A stretch of 64,000 nt of DNA. Origin: Clostridium neonatale. GTDB taxonomy: Bacteria > Bacillota > Clostridia > Clostridiales > Clostridiaceae. Numbering within the stretch: the stretch's first letter is position 1; each line of letters opens with the position of its first letter. Shown piece after piece: positions 7,630 to 16,369 of the stretch. The translations under genes were made by a program, and so were the position numbers. The stretch spans positions 1,798,726-1,862,725 of the forward strand of contig NZ_LN890328.1 of NCBI RefSeq assembly GCF_001458595.1. Reading direction: 5' to 3'. The notes beneath the pieces are model-generated. The model was not told where the DNA came from, searched no databases, and saw only the letters and a program-made list of their open reading frames with translations.

Positions 7630-8976
7630 TTATTGAAATTTATGTTCCTTAATATATGGATTCTTATAAAATGAATATGCAAGCTGTATACACATAAAGC
7701 ACCAGATAACTGGTTCACATATAATAACGCCAAAGTATTCAAGACTTGGTATTAATAAAATAACAAATAATATTTTCCCTAATAGCTCAATAATACTTGA
7801 AACTAGCGGAATAAGTTTTTCTCCCAATCCTTGTAATGAGTTTCTTAAATTTAAAAGAATACCCAGAATCCCGTAAAATGGTGCATTTATTATTAAATAT
7901 TTTGCTCCATTGTATATAACAGTACTTTCAGTAGATCCTGATAATATTTTTACCATTGTTGGTGCTGCAAAAAATAAAAATACAGAAATTATTATCCCCC
8001 AGCAAATGACTAGAATATTAGCATATCTTACTGCTTTTCTTATTCTATATCCTTGATTCGCTCCTTTATTTTGAGAAACAAAAGTTGATAAAGCCATTGA
8101 AATAGTCATACCAGGCATCATACAAAAACTATTAAGTTTACGTGCTGCAGTATGTCCAGCAATGATAAGATAGCCAAAGTTGTTGATTGCGGTTTGCAAT
8201 ATAACTGTTCCTGCAGATACTATAGACATCATAAATCCCATTGAAAATCCTTGCCCTAATAATTCTTTATACAATTCTTTATCAAAAGCAAAATGTTTTT
8301 TAGATGGTATAAGAATTGGAGCTTTTTTGTATATATAGATAACACATAATAGAGCTGAAATCCCTTGTGCAATAACAGTTGCAACAGCTGCTCCTTTAAT
8401 GCCCATATTAAATTCTGTAATAAATAATATATCTAAGACTACATTAATTATTGAAGATATAATAAGAAATACTAATGGCATAACACTATCTCCTATTGCC
8501 CTTAATAATCCTGCAAATAAATTATATGCAAACATAACACCAACAAATATAGTTATCACATATATATATGAATACGATTCATCTATTATATTTTCAGGTG
8601 TATTTAATAATTCTAATAATGAATACAAAAACAACTTTGATACTATCATGATTACAATAGTTACCAAGATTCCAATAACTATGGACCCAGCTACAGATTT
8701 TTTCAATAAATTTTCATCATTTGAACCATAAGTTCTTGCAGTTACTATACTAAGTCCATTACCTATACCTAATGCAAAACCAACTAGTAATTCATATACT
8801 GCTCCGCAGGCTCCTATTGCAGCTAATGATGTATCCCCTAAGAAATTTCCTACAATCATTGTATCCATTGTATTATATAATTGCTGAAATATAGATGAAA
8901 TAAAAATCGGTACTGCAAAAATTACTAATGACTTTAATATGTTCCCCTTTATTAAATCAACTTTTAAACTAAACAT
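7630..8976 (-). CDS. MATE-family multidrug efflux transporter
   Basis: A 448-residue integral membrane exporter, expected to use a Na+ or H+ gradient. It has about twelve hydrophobic helices in two six-helix halves. The first half starts with IKGNILKSLVIFAVPIFISSIFQQLYN, characteristic of DinF/NorM-like clostridial MATE proteins, and the first loop has TMDTMIVGNFLG. The GGGAGAAG ribosome site fixes the ATG at 8976. It is transcribed away from the merR gene 270 bp upstream on the same strand, so MerR control is possible but unproven. A second MATE gene at 60494-61903 is a related paralogue. Substrate unknown. Confidence 0.92.
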   Translation of the reverse strand: MFSLKVDLIKGNILKSLVIFAVPIFISSIFQQLYNTMDTMIVGNFLGDTSLAAIGACGAVYELLVGFALGIGNGLSIVTARTYGSNDENLLKKSVAGSIVIGILVTIVIMIVSKLFLYSLLELLNTPENIIDESYSYIYVITIFVGVMFAYNLFAGLLRAIGDSVMPLVFLIISSIINVVLDILFITEFNMGIKGAAVATVIAQGISALLCVIYIYKKAPILIPSKKHFAFDKELYKELLGQGFSMGFMMSIVSAGTVILQTAINNFGYLIIAGHTAARKLNSFCMMPGMTISMALSTFVSQNKGANQGYRIRKAVRYANILVICWGIIISVFLFFAAPTMVKILSGSTESTVIYNGAKYLIINAPFYGILGILLNLRNSLQGLGEKLIPLVSSIIELLGKILFVILLIPSLEYFGVIICEPVIWCFMCIQLAYSFYKNPYIKEHKFQ

Positions 8977-9106
8977 AATACTTCTCCCTTAAAAAATAAT
9001 ATTTAAATTTATAAATAATTGCACAACTTATGGTTTAACTGTTGTCTGAAACATTTAAATTTATACCTTTTCATACAACTTTTCATGTTAGCACCATTTA
9101 CTTAAT

Positions 9107-9200
9107 AAAAATCGCCAAGATGACTATGATATGATCCTCTATAAAATATAAATCGAATAGAATACAATAACTTTAATTAAAACAATCATAAATCAAGCCG
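9107..9200 (+). repeat. Dispersed repeat, head fragment (copy A)
   Basis: Starts with ATCGCCAAGATGACTATGAT and continues with the CTATAAAATATAAATCGAATAG block seen at 55944 and 60188. The structured core and tail of the long copies are missing here. It lies between the MATE gene and merR. Confidence 0.65.
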
Positions 9201-9244
9201 AGAATTGCATGATTCCCAGCTTTTAATCTTTACACTATTATAAA

Positions 9245-9622
9245 CTACTTTCCCCAACTTAAAACTCCTGTTAATTCTGCTTCTTCATATCTGCTAATCT
9301 TATGGTTTAAACGTTCTAAAGTTTTCTGCATCTCTTTTATTCTTTCTATAAGCTTTTCACGTTCCTCAACAAGTAATTCTTTTCTAGCAGTTATAGTTGA
9401 ATCTCCTTCTTGATCAAGTGCTACATATTCAATTAAAGTTTCTATTGGCAGTCCAGCTAAACGCATGCATTTAATAAACTCAATCCATTTACAAGCCTCT
9501 TCTGTATAGTCTCTTATCCCACTTGACGTACGGTTAATATAAGGTATTAATCCAATACGTTCATAGTAACGAAGAGTATCTTGTGTAAGTCCATACTTTT
9601 TACTTACTTCTGAAATTGTCAT
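9245..9622 (-). CDS. MerR-family transcriptional regulator
   Basis: A 125-residue DNA-binding regulator. The winged helix-turn-helix is at about residues 1-70 (TISEVSKKYGLTQDTLRYYE), followed by a dimerisation coiled coil at about 80-118. It has scattered cysteines (C44, C52) but lacks the C-terminal cysteine pair of metal-sensing MerR proteins. It looks more like the AdhR/YraB stress-type group. The start follows GGGAGG with 9-base spacing. A promoter with the 19-bp spacer typical of MerR targets lies about 280 bp upstream on the same strand (9897-9927) and probably drives this gene. It may also have driven a lost target gene. Confidence 0.92.
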   Translation of the reverse strand: MTISEVSKKYGLTQDTLRYYERIGLIPYINRTSSGIRDYTEEACKWIEFIKCMRLAGLPIETLIEYVALDQEGDSTITARKELLVEEREKLIERIKEMQKTLERLNHKISRYEEAELTGVLSWGK

Positions 9623-9896
9623 TTTTATATTCCTCCCATCTCTTTGTTAATTATATAAAATATTTTTGCCTCAACACCAAAATGTGTTCTCGACAGAATT
9701 AAGATGTCAATGCACGTTTATTACATTCTAAAAAAATTCTTGCTTCATATTGTCAAGCACAGTTTTTAGTGTTGAGCCATATTTTTATATAAAGTAATTT
9801 CAATAAGATTATCAAAATACAAATTATTTGCTTTTGGTTTCATCTTTTTCATCATTACTACTTATACTAATTAAATAAATTTATTATTCCTTCTAT

Positions 9897-9927
9897 AACA
9901 TATCACTTGAAGTGGACTCAATGTCAA
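9897..9927 (-). promoter_or_regulatory. MerR-type promoter with 19-bp spacer
   Basis: On the minus strand TTGACA (9927-9922) and TATGTT (9902-9897) are separated by 19 bp. The spacer carries the dyad TTGAGTCCACTTCAA. Over-long spacers with a central dyad are the hallmark of MerR-activated promoters. It points toward merR (9622), and no other intact gene lies between. Confidence 0.65.
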
Positions 9928-9940
9928 GCTTTTTTTATTT

Positions 9941-10015
9941 TTTAGGAAATTATATTTGGATATAACCTGTGAACGAGGTGTCCCTTAAGGGTGTAAATTA
10001 TTTTTGATAATATCA
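9941..10015 (-). repeat. Dispersed repeat, tail fragment in reverse (copy E)
   Basis: On the plus strand this runs TTTAGGAAATTATATT, then GAGGTGTCCC, then AAATTATTTTTGATAAT. It matches the reverse complement of the tail of copy B (about 16190-16267), including the GGGCACCCC-like centre. It abuts the 3' side of the gutted panE. Confidence 0.55.
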
Positions 10016-10028
10016 TAGTAACTTAATA

Positions 10029-10292
10029 TTATTCTTCCATAGCCTTAATCTTATCATATAAATATTCATTAACCTTCAGAAGATTTATAGAATTAAAAAA
10101 ATCATCCAAATCATTAAACATAGCCCTTTTATACTCTTCTTTTGGAATTTCAATACATAATTGCCCTAAATGAGAAAAGGTAAGCTCATTGCCAATTTTA
10201 CCTGCCTCTTTTCCTAATTTCTCTACGAAATAATTTCCAAATAAAATCCCCAAAGCTCCCATTCCTACAATAGAAATCTTATTAATTTTCAT
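10029..10292 (-). pseudogene. Internally deleted ketopantoate reductase (panE remnant)
   Basis: An 87-residue open frame with a good ribosome site (AGAGGTG, 7 bases before the ATG). Residues 4-22 (NKISIVGMGALGILFGNYF) are a classic PanE/ApbA Rossmann N-terminus with the GxGALG dinucleotide-binding loop. The last residues (VNEYLYDKIKAMEE) look like the extreme C-terminus of the same family. A normal ketopantoate reductase is about 300 residues, so about 200, including the catalytic lysine region, have been lost by in-frame deletion. The middle (about residues 30-70) was not recognised. It could be translated but should not be an active enzyme. Confidence 0.6.
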
Positions 10293-10762
10293 ACTTATTC
10301 ACCTCTTAATTTTAAAAGTTATTTCTTAATAATCTAACTAATTATAATTTCCAAATTCCCAAACAAAGCTTTATTATGTGAGCTAAAATCTTTGATATTC
10401 TTTCATTATATCATAACACTTCATTACATACCTTAAACAAAATACATGGAACTAAAATTTAGTGAACAACACCGAAATAAAGCTCAGATTTTCAGCATTA
10501 TTAATATTATATATAAATACATTTTTAAATTATAGAATAGTTATTTAAACAAGTTAATATTTTATCATTTTTAAGAAGGCAACAATATATAAATATAAGA
10601 ATATAAATTCTTAAGAATTTCCTTATTTTATGCGGGTTAAGGTTAATTTTTATATGTGCCTTAATAATTTTCTGCATTAATTGAAACTATATTTAAAGGA
10701 ATAAAATAACATTAATCATAACTAAAATAAATTAGGTATTTATGATTTTGGAGAAAACAAAG
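10293..10762. other. Gene-free AT-rich spacer
   Basis: About 470 bp with no credible frame and no clear RNA structure, upstream of the panE remnant. Only that remnant's ribosome site and probable promoter belong here. Nothing else supportable was seen. Confidence 0.5.
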
Positions 10763-10949
10763 AAATCCAATATATGAATATGCGTAGTATTGTATTGGAA
10801 ATTTCAGCTTTTAAATTCTTTGGCAGAGGCTGTTCCAAAATTGTTTGTCCAAAACTTGTTTTTGGAGCAAACATTTTTGGGCACAGCCTCTGTCATTAGA
10901 ATTTTTAGCTAAAATTTCCCTGCAATCGAGCATATCATATATTGGATTT
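10763..10949. repeat. 187-bp imperfect inverted repeat, thrS terminator at its centre
   Basis: The segment starts AAATCCAATATATGA and ends with the complement TCATATATTGGATTT. The two arms of about 70 bp stay alignable inward through AAATTT-AGCT, AATTCT and CAGAGGCTGT. The centre (10823-10833 with 10883-10892) is a GC-richer stem, GCAGAGGCTGT / ACAGCCTCTG. It probably terminates thrS, whose stop is 55 bp away. The long flanking arms go well beyond a normal terminator and look like a MITE or a folded-back duplication. Confidence 0.6.
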
Positions 10950-11003
10950 CGGTTATTATACACTAAATTCTGATTCTACACAATTTATTTATCTTGGACA
11001 ATA

Positions 11004-12914
11004 TTATAATGATTTACTTATAACTTCATCATTGATTCTATCAATTAATTCTTTTAACTCTAAGCTTCCTTCATCACCATTTTTTCTGCTACGTAATGAA
11101 ATCTTCTTTTCATTTTCTTCCTTTTCACCAATAACAATAATATAAGGAACTCTTTCATTTCTAGCTTCTCTTATTTTATAACCTATTTTTTCATTTCTAT
11201 AATCCATTTCAACTCTTATTCCATTTTTCTCTAATTCATTTTTAATCTGTTCTGAATAATCATTGAATTTATCTGATATAGGTAATACTTTTACTTGAAC
11301 TGGTGCAAGCCATGTTGGAAATTTTCCTGCAAAGTGTTCTATTAATATTCCTATAAATCTTTCTATACTTCCGAAAATTACTCTATGGATAACTATTGGT
11401 CTATGCTTTTCCCCATCACTTCCAACATACTCTAACTCAAATCTTTGAGGAAGCTGGAAGTCAAGCTGAATTGTTCCACATTGCCATGTTCTGCCTATGC
11501 TGTCTTCAAGATGAAAATCTATTTTAGGACCATAAAAAGCTCCATCGCCTTCATTAACTATAAAATCTAAATTTAATTCTTCTAAAGCACCTTTTAAAGA
11601 ATCTTCTGCTAAATTCCATTCTTCATCACTTCCCATAGAATCTTCTGGCCTTGTAGATAATTCCACATGATACTTGAATCCAAATTTTGAATATACTTTA
11701 TCAATAAGTTCTACAACACCTTTTATTTCTGATTTTATTTGATCTGGAAGCATGAATATGTGGGCATCATCTTGTGTAAATGCTCTTACTCTCATAAGTC
11801 CATGAAGCGCTCCTGAAAGTTCATGTCTGTGCACTCTTCCAAGCTCTCCAACTCTCATTGGAAAATCTCTATATGAATGCGCTTCTGATTTATATACAAG
11901 CATTCCACCTGGACAGTTCATTGGCTTAAGTGCAAATTCTTCTCCATCAATCATTGAAGTATACATGTTTTCTTTATAATGATACCAGTGACCAGAAGTT
12001 TCCCATAATTTCTTATTAAGCATAATTGGTGTTTCAACTTCAACATAACCTGCTTCATAATGAAGTTTTCTCCAGAAATCAATTAATGTATTTTTAAGAA
12101 TTACTCCTTTAGGTAAAAAGAATGGGAATCCAGGTCCTTCTTCTGCAAATGTAAATAGCTTTAATTCCTTACCAAGTTTTCTATGATCTCTCTTCTTAGC
12201 TTCTTCTAAGTTATGAAGATAAGTTTCAAGGCTTGTTTTATCTTTAAATGCCACACCATATACTCTTTGAAGCATCTTATTCTTTTCATTACCTCTCCAA
12301 TAAGCCCCAGCTACGCTTGTAAGCTTAAATGCTTTTACATACTTTGTTGATGGAATATGTGGTCCTCTACAAAGGTCAACATAATCACCTTGCTTATATA
12401 ATGATATCTTTTCTCCTTCTGGAAGATCATTAATAAGCTCTACCTTATATGGTTCATTCTTTTCTTCCATTAACTTCAACGCTTCTTCTCTTAAAACATC
12501 CATTCTTTCAAACTTTAAGTTCTCGTTAATGATATTATTCATTTCTTGTTCTATTTTTTCTAAATCTTCAGTAGTTAATGGTTTTTCTATATCAAAATCA
12601 TAATAAAATCCATTTTCTATTGAGGGACCTATAGCAAGTTTTGCATCTTTATAAAGTCTCTTTACAGCTTGAGCCATAATATGAGAGATAGAATGTCTAA
12701 GCACTTCAACAGCTTTTTCATTATCTGTTGTTAAGATATTTACCTCATCATTATCTTTTAACTTATTGCTTAAATCAACTAGGGTATTGTTTACTTCTCC
12801 TACTATTGCATTTTTACCTAAATTCCTGCTTATTAAATTTGCAAGATCTAAAACACTTGAATTTTCTTCAACTTCTCTTAATGATCCATCATTTAATTTT
12901 ACTTTTATACTCAT
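11004..12914 (-). CDS. thrS: Threonyl-tRNA synthetase
   Basis: Charges tRNA-Thr in the cytoplasm. The 636-residue product has the full domain order: TGS (about 1-60), editing domain with HSISHIMAQA (about 73-82) and the later CRGPHIPST, class II catalytic core with MNCPGGM (zinc cysteine) and RVHRHELSG, then the C-terminal anticodon-binding domain from about residue 535. The start follows GGGAG. Upstream at 13024-13310 is a T-box leader with a threonine specifier, so expression rises when tRNA-Thr is uncharged. The gene is intact. Confidence 0.97.
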   Translation of the reverse strand: MSIKVKLNDGSLREVEENSSVLDLANLISRNLGKNAIVGEVNNTLVDLSNKLKDNDEVNILTTDNEKAVEVLRHSISHIMAQAVKRLYKDAKLAIGPSIENGFYYDFDIEKPLTTEDLEKIEQEMNNIINENLKFERMDVLREEALKLMEEKNEPYKVELINDLPEGEKISLYKQGDYVDLCRGPHIPSTKYVKAFKLTSVAGAYWRGNEKNKMLQRVYGVAFKDKTSLETYLHNLEEAKKRDHRKLGKELKLFTFAEEGPGFPFFLPKGVILKNTLIDFWRKLHYEAGYVEVETPIMLNKKLWETSGHWYHYKENMYTSMIDGEEFALKPMNCPGGMLVYKSEAHSYRDFPMRVGELGRVHRHELSGALHGLMRVRAFTQDDAHIFMLPDQIKSEIKGVVELIDKVYSKFGFKYHVELSTRPEDSMGSDEEWNLAEDSLKGALEELNLDFIVNEGDGAFYGPKIDFHLEDSIGRTWQCGTIQLDFQLPQRFELEYVGSDGEKHRPIVIHRVIFGSIERFIGILIEHFAGKFPTWLAPVQVKVLPISDKFNDYSEQIKNELEKNGIRVEMDYRNEKIGYKIREARNERVPYIIVIGEKEENEKKISLRSRKNGDEGSLELKELIDRINDEVISKSL

Positions 12915-13023
12915 TTTTCTATCTCCCTTCTAATAATTTATTATCAATTTTTTTCATTACTTCAAAATATAATTAATAAAATTATTAGTAATAATAATAT
13001 TTTTTTAATTTTAATATAACAAA

Positions 13024-13310
13024 AAAGCATTCGTCCCAAAAATCTTGGGACGAATGCTAAACATCCATGGTTCCACCCAAATTGAATTAAAAAATTCAAT
13101 TCATCTTAACTGTTTCTTAACGGTTCTACTAACCGATGACATTTCGCCAAATTTAGATAAACTTCTTATTGCATAAATTATATAAATTCTTGTATGTAAT
13201 AAAATCTCACTAAATACTCAGCTAATCAGTCATAGCTCCAGGGTAGTTTTTCTTATAGTCATATTTAAAAATGCTCTCAGCCGGTGGCATTTTCTCTCTA
13301 AAAATTGTAC
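13024..13310 (-). promoter_or_regulatory. T-box riboswitch of thrS
   Basis: The minus strand carries the conserved T-box GGGTGGAACCATGGA (13078-13064). It is followed by a 14-bp terminator stem AGCATTCGTCCCAA / TTGGGACGAATGCT (13058-13026) and a T-run. Upstream, stem I shows AGAGAG, GGCTGAGAGC and the CTGGAGC turn. The specifier region reads ACTACC (13247-13242). Both ACT and ACC are threonine codons, fitting thrS. The -10-like TATTAT lies at about 13319-13314. Confidence 0.92.
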
Positions 13311-13450
13311 TCTATAATACTTTTCCCTTTCATTGCTTATTTTATATTTAACTTTAAAGTTATGTGCACTTAACTTTATATTTGCATTATATTCCTTTTA
13401 ATTTTAATTGTAAATAGTTTTATACAATTAAAACTGCTTTTTATGTTTAA

Positions 13451-13494
13451 GTAAAAATAAAGAAAGAAGCATCTATATTCATTGAGCTTCTTTC
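13451..13494 (-). terminator. Terminator downstream of the 6S-like RNA
   Basis: A 10-bp perfect stem (AGAAAGAAGC / GCTTCTTTCT, 13494-13485 with 13470-13461), followed on the minus strand by TTATTTTTAC. It ends the transcript from the promoter at about 13796-13769. Confidence 0.75.
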
Positions 13495-13544
13495 TCTACT
13501 TTGCCTACATTTTAAAAATATATAAACTTATATACCAAAGTTAA

Positions 13545-13763
13545 AATTCAAAGCAATACCCAACATGCCGTTGCTTACATATTCAATACCTGCTCCCTGC
13601 AGGTGGGTTAAACTCAACTTACCTCTTATAATCTTCTGCTGCAATTATGGACAATCCTTAATTACAAATTACTGAAGCCCTATATCCATAAGTATATTGT
13701 AAATCCCGAATATATTATGTAGGTTGAATATAATAAGCTATTCGTACATCTCAGGTTACTGTA
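13545..13763 (-). ncRNA. ssrS: Probable 6S RNA
   Basis: 6S RNA sequesters sigma-A RNA polymerase by mimicking an open promoter. A TTGAAT-16-TATAAT promoter (13796-13769, minus strand) precedes the RNA. Its 5' arm CTGAGATGTACGAATAGC and 3' arm AAGCAACGGCATGTTGGG pair with each other. They resemble the E. coli 6S arms (CTGAGATGTTCGCAAGCGG and GGCGGCATCTCGGAG) as recalled. A small hairpin CCTGC/GCAGG on the 3' side of the central region sits where 6S has its bubble hairpin. Inner arms ATATTCAA/TTGAATAT also pair. No open frame competes. A covariance-model search would decide it. Confidence 0.62.
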
Positions 13764-13848
13764 TCTCTATTATATCACTTTTTTCTCTTTATTCAATATG
13801 AATATTTTGGATTGAAAACATTTTAATTATTTTATTATAATTACCTAA

Positions 13849-14445
13849 TTAAAAATTCTCCGAAAGTAAGCTTGCTCTTTTTATTGCCTCATTAATTTTA
13901 CCCTGAACATCAGCACCAATAACATCCATATTTTCTAGTGAAATAGTCTCTATATCTGTAATTCCAAAGAATCCTAATATAGTTCTTAAATATCTTTCTC
14001 CCATTTCATATGGTGAGTTTGTATAATCTCCACCTCTAGCTACTACATATACTGCCCTTTTATCTTTTAAAAGTCCAACTGGGCCTTCTGCAGTGTATTT
14101 AAATGCTATTCCTGTAACACTTATATAATCAATATAGGCTTTCAATATTGCTGGAATGCTTAAATTCCACATTGGCGCCGCAATTATATACTTATCTGCC
14201 TCTGCAAATTGATATGCATATTTTAATATTGGGTTATTCTTACTTTCTTCATCTTTAGGTCCAAATAATTTTCCTAAATCATCCGGTCTTAAAAAGTCTA
14301 TACCTTCTTCATATAAATCTAAAACTATTACTTCATCTTTTGGATTATTCTTTTTATATTCTTCTAAAAATTTATCAGATACCTTAAAAGTTCTTGATTC
14401 ACCTTCATTTTTTATGTCTGCTTTAATATATAGTACTTTACTCAT
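13849..14445 (-). CDS. azoR: FMN-dependent NADH-azoreductase
   Basis: Flavodoxin-fold NAD(P)H quinone/azo reductase. The 198-residue product has the FMN-binding segments AAPMWNLSIPAILKAYIDY (about residues 95-113) and the RGGDYTNSPYE loop (about 142-152), both standard for AzoR/AcpD. The N-terminus MSKVLYIKADIKNEGESRT is the usual strand plus phosphate loop in a clostridial variant. AGGAGG precedes the ATG. The pirin gene lies 46 bases upstream on the same strand. A MarR-type operator precedes that pair, so the reductase may share the MarR-controlled transcript. Confidence 0.9.
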   Translation of the reverse strand: MSKVLYIKADIKNEGESRTFKVSDKFLEEYKKNNPKDEVIVLDLYEEGIDFLRPDDLGKLFGPKDEESKNNPILKYAYQFAEADKYIIAAPMWNLSIPAILKAYIDYISVTGIAFKYTAEGPVGLLKDKRAVYVVARGGDYTNSPYEMGERYLRTILGFFGITDIETISLENMDVIGADVQGKINEAIKRASLLSENF

Positions 14446-14490
14446 TTTTCTTCCTCCTGTTAACTTTATCTAGTCTATATAATATAATTA

Positions 14491-15372
14491 TTAAAATTCT
14501 TCTATTCCAAACTTACCATTTCTAAAATCTTCATAAGCTTGATATATTTCTTCTGTAGTATTCATAACAAATGGACCATGTGAAGCAATAGGTTCATCTA
14601 TTGGTTCTCCACTTAATACAATGAAGAGACTTTCCTCTGTTACTGACTCAACTACAATATTACCTTGTACATTATCAAACAAAATAAAATCTTTCTCTTT
14701 AGCTTCTGTATCATTATTTATTTTAACCTCACCTTTTAATACAAGTATTCCTGTGTTAAAATTGCTTGGTTCACTTAAAATAGTCTTTCCATGATTTTTT
14801 AAATTTACATTATAAAGATTTATTTTAGTAAATGTACTAGCTGGCCCTTTTACGCCATTGACTTCTCCAGAGATAATGCTAATTTCTCCTTGATTATTAT
14901 CAAGCTTTAATATGCCCATATTTTCTTTTAATAAAGTTTGATATTTAGGCTCTGTCATCTTTTTATCTTTAGGCAAATTAACCCAAAGTTGAATCATATG
15001 CAAAGTTCCACCTTTATTATTGAATTCTTTTTCATGATATTCCTTGTGCAAAATTCCTGATGCAGCAGTCATCCACTGAACATCTCCTTGCCCTATAATC
15101 CCATGATTTCCTTTATTATCGTGATGTTCAACCTTTCCCTCATAAGCAATAGTCACAGTCTCAAAGCCACGATGAGGATGAGCCCCAACGCCACGAATAT
15201 TAGATGACGGTTCATAATAATGTGGTGCATGATAATCTAATAATATCATTGGAGATAAACGCTTCATGTCATTTATTCCTACTGGTAAGTATTGTGATAC
15301 CCTAAATCCATCTCCAACCATATGAAATTCTGGTCCTCTAAATATCTTTTCTATAGTTCTTAAATCTTCCAT
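14491..15372 (-). CDS. Pirin family protein
   Basis: Bicupin, metal-binding protein; members act as quercetinases or redox-linked regulators. The N-terminal cupin has the metal ligands in HPHRGFETVT, EHHDNKGNHG and HKEYHE (about residues 57-125). The C-terminal cupin covers the remainder. The start is placed at the ATG at 15372, with GAGAG 8 bases upstream. A longer frame could begin at a GTG at 15396, but that GTG lies inside the palindromic operator, so it cannot be the start. The product is 293 residues, normal for pirins. The gene belongs to a marR-pirin-azoR set, a typical electrophile/quinone response unit. Confidence 0.9.
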   Translation of the reverse strand: MEDLRTIEKIFRGPEFHMVGDGFRVSQYLPVGINDMKRLSPMILLDYHAPHYYEPSSNIRGVGAHPHRGFETVTIAYEGKVEHHDNKGNHGIIGQGDVQWMTAASGILHKEYHEKEFNNKGGTLHMIQLWVNLPKDKKMTEPKYQTLLKENMGILKLDNNQGEISIISGEVNGVKGPASTFTKINLYNVNLKNHGKTILSEPSNFNTGILVLKGEVKINNDTEAKEKDFILFDNVQGNIVVESVTEESLFIVLSGEPIDEPIASHGPFVMNTTEEIYQAYEDFRNGKFGIEEF

Positions 15373-15390
15373 AATACTCTCTTTTCTATT

Positions 15391-15408
15391 TATCACTAAT
15401 TAGTGATA
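15391..15408. promoter_or_regulatory. MarR-type operator before the pirin gene
   Basis: Perfect 18-bp palindrome TATCACTAATTAGTGATA, extended by TT/AA to 22 bp. It lies 19 bases before the pirin ATG. An identical 18-mer precedes marR itself. Duplicated identical palindromes of this size are typical MarR sites, so binding is strongly inferred. Confidence 0.85.
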
Positions 15409-15449
15409 AAATCCTAAAAAAATTTGTTTTTATTTTTATTCTTAAATAA

Positions 15450-15893
15450 TTATATGTTTTTAAATTTTTTAAGTATGCTTTTTAGCATAACTTTCTCTTC
15501 GTCATTTAAAATTTGAAAAATATTGCTAATATTCTTAATATGTTTAGGTAAAATTTCCTCTATAAAATCTTTACCCTTTTGAGTCAATGATATTATGCAT
15601 GATCTCTTATCTTCCGGATCTGCATTTTTTTTTATTAATCCATCCTTTTCTAAATTTTTTATTACTACTGTTATATTCCCAGATGTGGTTAATATCTTTT
15701 CTATTAACTCATATATCTTTAAGTCACCTTTATTATATAAAGCTTCTAATACTCCAAATTGAGCCGGAGTAAGTCCGCTTTCTTTGATTGTCTGGTATTC
15801 TTTTTTATGAATTTTATGTTCTGCTCTTGTAAAAACAACCAAAGTAGATAAATCTAGTTCATTTTCTTTAATTAACTTTTTTATATCTTTCAT
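15450..15893 (-). CDS. MarR-family transcriptional regulator
   Basis: A 147-residue winged-helix repressor. The DNA-binding domain covers about residues 40-105 and includes SGLTPAQFGVLEALYNKGDL, the recognition helix TTSGNITVVIKNLEKDGLI and the wing DPEDKRSCIISLT. Dimerisation helices lie at both ends. No early sensing cysteine is seen; one cysteine occurs in the wing. The start codon follows no clear Shine-Dalgarno and lies only 10 bases from the operator at 15904-15921, so the mRNA leader is very short. The operator pair suggests autorepression plus control of the pirin and azoR genes. Confidence 0.92.
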   Translation of the reverse strand: MKDIKKLIKENELDLSTLVVFTRAEHKIHKKEYQTIKESGLTPAQFGVLEALYNKGDLKIYELIEKILTTSGNITVVIKNLEKDGLIKKNADPEDKRSCIISLTQKGKDFIEEILPKHIKNISNIFQILNDEEKVMLKSILKKFKNI

Positions 15894-15903
15894 GAGCTTA
15901 ATA

Positions 15904-15921
15904 TATCACTAATTAGTGATA
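15904..15921. promoter_or_regulatory. MarR-type operator before marR
   Basis: Identical copy of TATCACTAATTAGTGATA, 10 bases from the marR start codon and matching the site at 15391-15408. The position is suited to autorepression. Confidence 0.85.
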
Positions 15922-15997
15922 TTGTCAAATCATCTTACACAGCTACATATAGAATGTGCATTTATATAAAAAACATAAATTTATAATTTTCCTTACA

Positions 15998-16267
15998 AAA
16001 AAATTGCCAAGGCGACTGTGTAACCTTTTCCTCTCAAAAAATAAATACATTAACAGTCAATAACTTTAATTAAAAGTCTTATGAGCCGTCGATTTTTTTA
16101 GCGCATTCTGGATTTTCTGAGCTTGCCGAAGAAAAGGCCAGGCGCATATAATTTTTTTGTTCTTTAGGAAGCTTACATTAATTCATTACAATAATTATCA
16201 AAAATAACTTATACCATCAGGGGGCACCCCGTCCACAGATACAAGATAATATAATTCCATAAAGAAC
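15998..16267 (+). repeat. Dispersed structured repeat, long copy B
   Basis: Head TTGCCAAGGCGACTGTG at 16004. The core 16084-16150 is nearly identical to 60277-60347 in copy D and includes GCCGTCGATTTTTTT and GAGCTTGCCGAAGAAAA. The core folds as a long hairpin with GCGC/GCGC, CTGG/CCAG and TTTTCT/AGAAAA stems. The tail is enclosed by GTTCTTTAGGAA (16159-16170) and a near-complement TTCCATAAAGAAC (16255-16267). Non-coding in all frames. Confidence 0.75.
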
Positions 16268-16369
16268 AAAAAGCAGGTTAACTCATTCCCGCCTTTTAAT
16301 ATATAATCTCTGTTAAAATTATATAATCTATTTAAAATATTTCACTTTTATACTATTAATCAATGTTTA

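Noticed and set aside
15373..15396. Longer pirin N-terminus from the GTG at 15396
   Set aside because: The GTG lies inside a perfect regulator palindrome. A good ribosome site serves the ATG at 15372.
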